DNA from: Candidatus Galloscillospira excrementavium
GTDB lineage: Bacteria > Bacillota > Clostridia > Oscillospirales > Oscillospiraceae
DNA: 11,579 bases
Reading direction: 5' to 3'
Assembly: GCA_018711785.1 (NCBI GenBank)
Contig: DVHW01000245.1
Span: forward strand, 1 to 11,579
The notes below the pieces were generated by a model. That model had not been told where the DNA came from. It saw only the letters and a list, made by a program, of their open reading frames with translations, and ran no database searches. The first letter of the stretch is position 1; each line of letters starts with the position of its first letter. Both the position numbers and the translations under genes were made by a program. Shown in pieces: positions 6,458-11,579 of this stretch.

Positions 6458-6898
6458 ATGTCACGCAGGCCAAAATACTTCATTGTGGATGCCGAGGCCC
6501 TGCCGGAGGTGTACCTGAAGGTGGCCGAGGCCAAGCGGATGCTGGAGACCGGAGAGGCCACGGCAGTGAACCAGGCGGCCCAGGCCGTGGGCCTCAGCCG
6601 CAGCGCGTTCTACAAGTACAAGGACGCCATCCGGCCCTTCAACGACATGCTCCACGGGCGCATCGTCACCTTCCAGATCATGCTGAAGGATGAGCCCGGG
6701 GTGCTCTCGGCCCTGCTGAATATCTTTGCCCAGTCGGGCGGGAATATTCTCACCATCAACCAGGGTATTCCGGTCAGCGGGTGCGCGGCGGTGAGCATTG
6801 GGATCGAGACCTCGGAACTGGTGCTGCCCGTGGAGGAGCTCATCAACCACATCGCCGCCCAGAAGGGCGTCATCCGGTGCGAGATCCTGGCGGGCTGA
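6458..6898 (+). CDS. UPF0735 ACT-domain protein (PheB-like)
   Basis: A 146-residue protein in two parts. Residues 1-62 are a basic N-terminal region with a helix-turn-helix-like stretch (VNQAAQAVGLSRSAFYKYKD, 37-56). Residues 70-145 form an ACT domain (IVTFQIMLKDEPGVLSALLN, then the NILTINQGIP strand), the small-ligand fold that typically binds amino acids. Length and order match the UPF0735 family, whose Bacillus member PheB is encoded next to pheA. It is probably cytoplasmic and may act as an amino-acid-responsive regulator, but its target is unproven. GGGAGGG lies about 9 nt upstream of the ATG. It is the first gene of the operon, 47 bp before hom, so it probably responds to the aspartate or aromatic pathway. 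Confidence 0.9.
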   Translation: MSRRPKYFIVDAEALPEVYLKVAEAKRMLETGEATAVNQAAQAVGLSRSAFYKYKDAIRPFNDMLHGRIVTFQIMLKDEPGVLSALLNIFAQSGGNILTINQGIPVSGCAAVSIGIETSELVLPVEELINHIAAQKGVIRCEILAG

Positions 6899-6945
6899 GC
6901 CGCCGCGCGGAGACAGAGGCGTTTCAATCAGAGGGGGAGAGACAA

Positions 6946-8160
6946 ATGGTGAATGTAGCCATATTGGGGTTCGGGACCGTGGGGTCCGGCGTGGCCGAGG
7001 TCCTGACCAAGAACAACGACCACATCGGGGCCAAGGTCCACAACCAGGTGAATCTGAAGTACATCCTGGATGTGCGGGATTTTCCGGGCAGCCCCTTCGC
7101 GGACAAATTTGTCCACGACTTTGCGGTGATCGAAAACGACCCGGAGGTCCAGATCGTGGTGGAGACCATCGGCGGGGCCAAGGTGGCCAGGGACTTCACC
7201 GAGCGGGCCCTGCGGGCGGGCAAGAGCGTGGTCACCTCCAACAAGGAGCTGGTGGCGGAGCACGGATACGACCTGCTCCAGCTGGCAAAAGAGAAAAACG
7301 TCAGCTACCTCTTTGAGGCCAGCGTGGGGGGCGGCATCCCCATCATCCGGCCCCTGTCCCAGTGTCTGGCCGCCAACGAGCTCACCGAGATCTGCGGCAT
7401 CCTCAACGGCACCACCAACTATATTCTCACCCGGATGATCCGGGCCGGACTGAGCTTTGACGCGGCCCTGAAGGAGGCACAGCAGAACGGCTATGCCGAG
7501 GCCGACCCCACCGCCGACATCGAGGGGCACGACGCCTGCCGGAAGATCTGCATCCTGGCCTCCCTGGCCTTTGGGCGGCACATCTACCCCCGCCAGGTGC
7601 CCACCGAGGGCATCACCGGCGTGACCCTGGCCGACGTGGGCTATGCCGACGCCTGCGGCCGCAAGATCAAGCTCCTGGGCCGGGCCATCCGCCGGGACGA
7701 CGGCCGGGTGTGCGCCTATGTGGCCCCCCACCTGGTGGACGGGGAGAACCCCCTGGCCGGGGTGGAGGACGTGTTCAACGCCATCACCGTCAAGGGCGAT
7801 GCCATCGGCGACGTGATGTTCTACGGCCGGGGGGCGGGCAAGCTGCCCACCGCCAGCGCTGTGGTGGCCGACGTGATGGACGCGGCCAAGCACCTCAATA
7901 CCCGCAAGTATCTGGACTGGGGTCCGGGCGGGGACGATGTGACCGTGTCCCCTGACGGCCTGGAGAGCGGCTGGTATGTCCGGGCCAGGGTGGACGCGGA
8001 GGAGGTCCGCCGCCGCTTCCCGGAGGCCGGCTTCCTGGCCCGGCCCGGCGCCACGGCGGACGAGACCGCCTTCCTCACCGGTTCCATGACCCGCGCCGCG
8101 CTGGACGGGAAGCTCTCCGGCGTAGAGGTCCTCTCCGCCTTCCGTATGCTGGAGGAGTAG
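6946..8160 (+). CDS. hom: Homoserine dehydrogenase
   Basis: The 404-residue enzyme reduces aspartate semialdehyde to homoserine with NAD(P)H, the branch point to threonine, methionine and isoleucine. The N-terminal Rossmann domain has GFGTVGSGV (8-16) and TSNK (97-100). The catalytic domain has EASVGGGIPI (124-133), GILNGTTNYILT (151-162) and the signature GYAEADPTADIEGHDA (182-197). Glu185, Asp191, Asp196 and Lys200 keep the spacing of the active-site residues known from yeast homoserine dehydrogenase (Glu208, Asp214, Asp219, Lys223). The C-terminal part after residue 340 is only about 65 residues and looks like a shortened ACT domain (WYVRARVDAEEV, then FLTGSMTRAALDG); Firmicute Hom usually runs to about 430 residues. 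The ATG at 6946 follows GGGGGAG at 6-nt spacing. It is co-oriented with lysC, 121 bp upstream of it. Confidence 0.96.
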   Translation: MVNVAILGFGTVGSGVAEVLTKNNDHIGAKVHNQVNLKYILDVRDFPGSPFADKFVHDFAVIENDPEVQIVVETIGGAKVARDFTERALRAGKSVVTSNKELVAEHGYDLLQLAKEKNVSYLFEASVGGGIPIIRPLSQCLAANELTEICGILNGTTNYILTRMIRAGLSFDAALKEAQQNGYAEADPTADIEGHDACRKICILASLAFGRHIYPRQVPTEGITGVTLADVGYADACGRKIKLLGRAIRRDDGRVCAYVAPHLVDGENPLAGVEDVFNAITVKGDAIGDVMFYGRGAGKLPTASAVVADVMDAAKHLNTRKYLDWGPGGDDVTVSPDGLESGWYVRARVDAEEVRRRFPEAGFLARPGATADETAFLTGSMTRAALDGKLSGVEVLSAFRMLEE

Positions 8161-8172
8161 GAGCGGCCCGCA

Positions 8173-8224
8173 CCGCCCGGACGGGGCGGAAGAGCGCGGC
8201 ATAGGATACACCGGGGCGGCCCCG
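8173..8224 (+). repeat. Two GC-rich hairpins in the hom-lysC gap
   Basis: CCGCCC (8173-8178) pairs with GGGCGG (8184-8189), and CGGGG (8212-8216) pairs with CCCCG (8220-8224) around a 3-nt loop. Neither is followed by a T-run, so they are unlikely to terminate fully. They might protect or separate the hom and lysC parts of one transcript. In so GC-rich a gap they may be chance. Confidence 0.3.
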
Positions 8225-8281
8225 CCGTCCAGTGCCGGATACCGATTTGAAGTTCATATTCCAATGGGGGGTACACCATAC

Positions 8282-9490
8282 ATGGGACTGATTGTACAGA
8301 AGTTTGGCGGCAGCTCGGTGGCCGACGCGGACAAGATCCGCAACGTGGCCTGCATCATCACCGAGACCTACCGCAGGGGGCACAGCGTGGTGGCTGTGCT
8401 CTCCGCCCAGGGAGATACCACGGACGATTTGATTGAGAAGGCGCGGGAGATCAACCCCAACGCTTCCAAGCGGGAGATGGATATGCTCCTGTCCACCGGG
8501 GAACAGATCTCCTGCTCCCTGTGCGCCATGGCCATCGAGGCCATGGGCTACCCGGTGATCTCCCTCACCGGCTGGCAGGCCGGGGTGCGGACCAACTCCA
8601 CCTACTCCAACGCACGCATCTCCCGCATTGACACCGAGCGGCTCCTGGCCGAGCTGGACAAGAAGTGCATCGTCATCGTCACCGGCTTCCAGGGCATCAA
8701 CAAGTACGACGACATTACCACCCTGGGCCGGGGGGGCTCGGACACCTCGGCGGTGGCTCTGGCCGCCGCCCTCCACGCCGACCTGTGCCAGATCTACACC
8801 GATGTGGACGGGGTATACACAGCCGACCCCCGCCGCGTGAAGGGGGCCCGGAAGCTGGAGGAGATTACCTTCGACGAGATGCTGGAGCTGGCCACCCTCG
8901 GGGCCCAGGTGCTCCACAACCGCTCGGTGGAGATGGCCAAGCGCTACAACGTCAATCTGGAGGTCATCTCCAGCTTCTCGGGGAATCCCGGGACCAAAGT
9001 CAAGGAGGTCGTAAAGAAGATGGAAAAAACCCATGTGAGCGGCGTCGCAAAGGACAAGGACGTGGCCCGTCTGGCCCTGGTGGGACTCCAGGACACCCCG
9101 GGCATCGCCTTCAAGATCTTCTCCCTGCTGGCCAAGGAGAAGATCAATGTGGACATCATCCTCCAGTCCATCGGCCGGGGGGATACCAAGGATATCAGCT
9201 TCACAGTGGCCAAGGGAGATAAGGACCGTGCCAAGCAGGTGCTGGAGGAGAACAGGGAATACCTGGGCTTTGACCACATCGACGTCAGCGACGACATCGC
9301 CAAGGTCTCCATCGTGGGGGCGGGTATGATCAACAACCCCGGCGTGGCCTCCAAAATGTTTGAGGCCCTCTACAACGCGGGCGTCAATATCAGCATGATC
9401 TCCACCAGCGAGATCAAGATCTCGGTCCTGGTGGACGCAGCCGATGCCGACAAGGCGGTCCAGGCGGTGCACGACAAGTTCTTCTCCTGA
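8282..9490 (+). CDS. lysC: Aspartate kinase (aspartokinase, LysC/AKII type)
   Basis: The 402-residue enzyme phosphorylates aspartate, the first step to lysine, threonine, methionine and diaminopimelate. The kinase domain (about 1-245) has KFGGSSV (7-13), STGEQ (71-75), GFQG (135-138), TLGRGGSDTSA (147-157) and YTDVDGVYTADPR (172-184). Two ACT domains follow: about 262-330 (DTPGIAFKIF) and 341-402 (with MISTSEIKISVLV, 372-384). Length (402 against 408) and order match B. subtilis LysC. The ATG at 8282 was chosen because GGGGGGT sits 10 nt upstream and residue 2 onward aligns with the family start; the ATG at 8264 has no Shine-Dalgarno. A strong internal site at 9002-9022 probably directs a separate beta subunit. 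It is the last gene of the operon, which ends at the terminator at 9570-9608. Confidence 0.97.
   Translation: MGLIVQKFGGSSVADADKIRNVACIITETYRRGHSVVAVLSAQGDTTDDLIEKAREINPNASKREMDMLLSTGEQISCSLCAMAIEAMGYPVISLTGWQAGVRTNSTYSNARISRIDTERLLAELDKKCIVIVTGFQGINKYDDITTLGRGGSDTSAVALAAALHADLCQIYTDVDGVYTADPRRVKGARKLEEITFDEMLELATLGAQVLHNRSVEMAKRYNVNLEVISSFSGNPGTKVKEVVKKMEKTHVSGVAKDKDVARLALVGLQDTPGIAFKIFSLLAKEKINVDIILQSIGRGDTKDISFTVAKGDKDRAKQVLEENREYLGFDHIDVSDDIAKVSIVGAGMINNPGVASKMFEALYNAGVNISMISTSEIKISVLVDAADADKAVQAVHDKFFS
9002..9022 (+). promoter_or_regulatory. Internal Shine-Dalgarno and ATG in lysC (start of a beta subunit)
   Basis: AAGGAGGT (9002-9009), a full anti-SD match, is followed 10 nt later by an in-frame ATG (9020-9022, Met247). 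Translation from it to 9490 would give 156 residues (about 17 kDa) holding only the two ACT domains. B. subtilis aspartokinase II is known to be made this way, as alpha and beta subunits from in-phase overlapping frames with a start at about codon 246. Site and position agree closely; production here is inferred. Confidence 0.65.
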
Positions 9491-9492
9491 AA

Positions 9493-9530
9493 CGCTCGAA
9501 CAAGTGCAAGCATTTGTTCGAGCGGCTTGC
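9493..9530 (+). repeat. Hairpin pair with a competing alternative in the lysC 3' region
   Basis: CGCTCGAACAA (9493-9503) and TTGTTCGAGCG (9514-9524) form a perfect 11-bp stem with a 10-nt loop, beginning 2 nt after the stop codon. GCAAGC (9506-9511) can instead pair with GCTTGC (9525-9530), which would break the first stem. There is no T-run, so this is not a terminator by itself. Confidence 0.45.
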
Positions 9531-9569
9531 AGCGTGCGTGCCGCGAACTCTACGAGGTTTTTGATGAGT

Positions 9570-9608
9570 AAAACAGTGCCCGCAGGTCATACCTGCGGGC
9601 ACTGTTTT
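9570..9608. terminator. Bidirectional intrinsic terminator ending the hom-lysC operon
   Basis: An 18-bp perfect inverted repeat, AAAACAGTGCCCGCAGGT (9570-9587) and its complement (9591-9608), with a CAT loop. The T-runs are part of the stem ends on both strands, so it can act in either direction. It separates lysC from the SLH gene promoter 24 bp downstream. Confidence 0.9.
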
Positions 9609-9631
9609 GCCTGTTTTTACGGGCGGGAAGA

Positions 9632-9660
9632 TTGTTTTCCAGGCGAAAGGATAGTATAAT
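9632..9660 (+). promoter_or_regulatory. Sigma-A promoter of the SLH-domain gene
   Basis: TTGTTT (9632-9637), 17 nt, then a perfect TATAAT (9655-9660). The start near 9667 gives a leader of about 83 nt. The leader holds a hairpin, TGTCT/AGACA (9682-9686 with 9701-9705) around TGGG/CCCA, of unknown meaning. Confidence 0.75.
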
Positions 9661-9749
9661 AAGGCTAGCGCAGAGAAGTGCTGTCTGTGGGAGATCCCAA
9701 AGACAAGCCCTATTAAACGGCAAACAAAATCAGAAAGGAAGGTTGTCCC

Positions 9750-11375
9750 GTGAAAAAGATTGGCTCCCTGTGCCTGGCGCTGTGTCTGTGCCTGGGCCTG
9801 CTGCCCACCGCCGCCCTGGCGGCGGACGACCCGCCCGCCGCCTACACCACCTCCACCGGCCTCACCCTCCAGGGGGAGAAGCTCTACCAGAATGTGAGCG
9901 GCCTCTACCGGGGCGACGGCGTATACACCAGAGAAGAGGAGGGCGACCTGGTGCTCTACGATGAAAACGGCGGCGTCACCGGCCGGGTGGACGCGGAGAC
10001 CGTAGGCATCAGGGGAGAGTTCCACTGCGGCCTGGCCCCGGTGGAGGCATTCGACCCCTATACCGCCGAGGAGGGCTACGGATATATCGACGCCACCGGG
10101 ACTCTGGTGGTCCCCGCCCAATATGAGTATGCCAGCGCGTTCACCCTGGACGAAATGGCCCGGGTGCAGAACAAAAACTACAAGTACGGCTATGTGAACG
10201 CCAGCGGACAGGAGGTCATCCCCTGCCAGTACGATGTGGCGACCCCGTTCAACGACGGCTATGCTGCGGTCAGAATCAGCAGCGGCAATACGACGGAGAT
10301 GATGATTATCGACACCGCGGGGAATACGGTCTGGAAGAGCCCCGGCGAGACGTTTTCCGACATGGGCGGCACCTATACCTACCCCATTTATGACTGCGAC
10401 TGGCTGTCCCCCCAGTTGGTGGCAGACGGGAGCTTTATGCTGGAAAAGCAGGTAGACGGCGGAGGCTATATGGCTGTGCTGCTGGACATAGAGACCGGCG
10501 AGACCCGGGAGCTGTCCAACATCGTTTCCCCCCAGTACGACCGGCACACCCGCTATCTGGGGCAGGACCGGGTGTACTACTATAAGAATGGCTACCGCGC
10601 GGTCCTGAACCTGGAGGGGAACGTTATCATCCCCTACGGCGAGGTGCAGGCGACCAGCTATATGGGCCTGCTGCGGACGGAGGAGGGCCTGGTGGACCTG
10701 AACGGAAATGTGGTCCTCTCCGCTGCCGACGGGTGGAGCAACATCAGCTTGAACGACGATCTCAAGATAGTCAACGCCACCTACAATCCCACTTATACGG
10801 TCTACCGCTTTATGGTGGGCGGCGGCTCCGCGCCCACCGAGCCCGAGGAGCCCGCTGAGCCGGAGACCCCCTTGTTCACCGACGTGCCCGACTGGTGCGC
10901 CAGCGAGGTAGCATGGGCCGTGGAGCGGGGCATCACCAACGGCACCACCCCCACCACCTTCTCCCCGGACAACACCTGCAACACGGCCCAGATCCTGACC
11001 TTCCTCTGGCGGGCCGCCGGGGAGCCGGCACCCGCCGGCGGGGCCGACGGGTGCCTGCCCCAGGGGGCCTACTACGCCGAGGCCGTGACCTGGGCCGACC
11101 AGGAGGGATTGCTTTCCCTCTCCGACTTTGCGGAGGGCGCCCCCTGCACCCGGGCCATGGTGGCGGAGTACCTGTGGAAGCTGGAGGGGAGCCCCGCCGT
11201 CAGCGGAGAGAACCCCTTTACCGACGTGGCCGCCGGCGCCGGCTACGCCCAGGCGGTGCTCTGGGCCGCCCAGCAGGGCATCACCGAGGGCACGACGCCC
11301 ACCACCTTCACCCCTGACCGGGAGTGCACCCGGGCCCAGATTGTGACCTTCCTCTACCGGGCCTTCGCGGCGTAA
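9750..11375 (+). CDS. Secreted WG-repeat protein with three C-terminal SLH modules
   Basis: A 541-residue exported protein. A GTG start follows AAAGGAAGG at a good distance. Residues 1-24 are a signal peptide (MKK, hydrophobic Leu/Cys core, cleavage likely after AALA). Residues about 105-325 hold degenerate WG-type repeats: GYGYIDATGTLVVPAQYEYA (109-128), YGYVNASGQEVIPCQYD (146-162), VLNLEGNVIIPYGEV (285-299) and GLVDLNGNVVL (313-323). Each is a beta unit with the 'N/D-x-x-G-x-x-hydrophobic-P' pattern. A Pro/Glu linker (360-374) leads to three S-layer homology modules: 375-423 (FTDVPDW then GITNGTTPTTFSPD), about 436-479 (the most diverged) and 489-539 (FTDVAAG then GITEGTTPTTFTPD). SLH modules usually bind pyruvylated secondary cell-wall polymers, so the protein is probably displayed on the wall. 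The WG part may bind a ligand or protein; its role is unknown. It appears monocistronic. Confidence 0.88.
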   Translation: MKKIGSLCLALCLCLGLLPTAALAADDPPAAYTTSTGLTLQGEKLYQNVSGLYRGDGVYTREEEGDLVLYDENGGVTGRVDAETVGIRGEFHCGLAPVEAFDPYTAEEGYGYIDATGTLVVPAQYEYASAFTLDEMARVQNKNYKYGYVNASGQEVIPCQYDVATPFNDGYAAVRISSGNTTEMMIIDTAGNTVWKSPGETFSDMGGTYTYPIYDCDWLSPQLVADGSFMLEKQVDGGGYMAVLLDIETGETRELSNIVSPQYDRHTRYLGQDRVYYYKNGYRAVLNLEGNVIIPYGEVQATSYMGLLRTEEGLVDLNGNVVLSAADGWSNISLNDDLKIVNATYNPTYTVYRFMVGGGSAPTEPEEPAEPETPLFTDVPDWCASEVAWAVERGITNGTTPTTFSPDNTCNTAQILTFLWRAAGEPAPAGGADGCLPQGAYYAEAVTWADQEGLLSLSDFAEGAPCTRAMVAEYLWKLEGSPAVSGENPFTDVAAGAGYAQAVLWAAQQGITEGTTPTTFTPDRECTRAQIVTFLYRAFAA

Positions 11376-11380
11376 ATGCC

Positions 11381-11443
11381 CCGGGCGCACGATGTGCGCC
11401 CCTACAAGGCGAAGGCAGAGTAGGGGCGCGCAGTGCGCGCCCG
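11381..11443. repeat. Inverted pair of short GC palindromes (REP-like element)
   Basis: Two hairpins in opposite orientation: GGGCGCAC-GAT-GTGCGCCC (11383-11401) and GGGCGCGC-AGT-GCGCGCCC (11424-11442). They are flanked by matching CCCCTA (after the first) and TAGGGG (before the second). This head-to-head arrangement is that of bacterial interspersed REP/BIME-like repeats. No T-run follows either stem. Copy number in the genome cannot be judged from one window. Confidence 0.5.
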
Positions 11444-11465
11444 CAGGGACAAACGGGACACCCCC

Positions 11466-11524
11466 GCAAAAACAGAGCATCCCCCGCGCTCAAATTTGAG
11501 TGCTGGGGATGCTCTGTTGATTTG
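11466..11524. terminator. Long hairpin terminator, strongest for the minus strand
   Basis: ACAGAGCATCCCC (11472-11484) is paired perfectly with GGGGATGCTCTGT (11505-11517). An inner CTCAAA/TTTGAG palindrome (11490-11501) extends the stem. Read on the minus strand, TTTTT follows (11471-11467), so it probably terminates a minus-strand gene lying right of the window. On the plus strand only a weak TGATTT follows; it may still end the SLH transcript. Confidence 0.65.
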
Positions 11525-11541
11525 GTGGTACCAAAGTCAAC
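11516..11541. repeat. Hairpin with one bulge
   Basis: GTTGA TTTGGT (11516-11526) pairs with ACCAAA G TCAAC (11530-11541; the G is bulged) around a GGT loop. Its left end overlaps the preceding terminator stem, so the two compete. Confidence 0.45.
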
Positions 11542-11559
11542 CCCCGGCTATGCCGGGGG
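11541..11559. repeat. Perfect 8-bp GC hairpin near the right edge
   Basis: CCCCCGGC (11541-11548), TAT, GCCGGGGG (11552-11559), then TAAAAAA. There is no T-run on either exit side, so it is not an intrinsic terminator. A subterminal hairpin of this form is compatible with an IS200/IS605-type element end or another REP copy, but no transposase gene is in view. Confidence 0.4.
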
Positions 11560-11579
11560 TAAAAAATAGCTTATAGCGA

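Noticed and set aside
6928..9472. Long minus-strand frames (427 and 465 codons) opposite hom and lysC
   Set aside because: They are antisense to two well-recognised enzymes, with compositional bias only.
9414..11480. 688-codon minus-strand frame
   Set aside because: It is the shadow of the SLH protein. It runs through the bidirectional terminator and the promoter at 9632-9660 and shows no family pattern.

Overview
This window is chromosomal DNA from a GC-rich, low-mobility Clostridia-type Firmicute. The best guess is the gut Oscillospiraceae (a Flavonifractor/Lawsonibacter/Pseudoflavonifractor-like genome). The reasons are the Firmicute 6S-RNA architecture, a DUF1292 (UPF0473) gene, a YtvI-type sporulation membrane protein, a B. 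subtilis-like lysC with an internal start, an S-layer-homology protein and GC-rich Shine-Dalgarno-led genes. No tRNA, rRNA, CRISPR array or complete mobile element was seen.

Layout, left to right. (1) Positions 1-1223, minus strand: a membrane-anchored parvulin-type peptidyl-prolyl isomerase whose C-terminus lies beyond the left edge, with a sigma-A-like promoter at 1355-1383. (2) Positions 1448-1712, minus strand: an unannotated structured RNA, interpreted as 6S RNA (ssrS), ending in a perfect 13-bp terminator hairpin with a T-run. (3) Positions 1746-2048, minus strand: a small acidic DUF1292 protein. (4) Positions 2049-2371: a divergent promoter region with a 19-bp dyad between the two promoters. 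(5) Positions 2372-5128, plus strand: a class A penicillin-binding protein with a TTG start, followed by a UUCG-loop terminator. (6) Positions 5189-6262, minus strand, convergent with the PBP: a YtvI/AI-2E family permease, also with a TTG start. (7) Positions 6458-9490, plus strand: an amino-acid operon with a UPF0735 ACT-domain protein (PheB-like), homoserine dehydrogenase (hom) and aspartate kinase (lysC), ending in an 18-bp perfect bidirectional terminator. (8) Positions 9750-11375, plus strand: a secreted protein with WG-type repeats and three SLH modules. (9) Positions 11376-11579: a dense run of hairpins that looks like repeat or mobile-element debris plus a terminator.

Functionally, the hom-lysC pair performs the first and third committed steps of the aspartate pathway (aspartyl phosphate formation and homoserine formation), with the ACT protein as a likely amino-acid sensor. 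The PBP, foldase, SLH protein and YtvI all act at the cell envelope. The most notable items are the 6S RNA locus, which rests on long-range pairing I could trace by eye; a strong internal Shine-Dalgarno in lysC that should give a separate regulatory beta subunit; and a homoserine dehydrogenase with a shortened ACT region next to a stand-alone ACT protein. I found no clearly novel defence, conflict or biosynthetic system.
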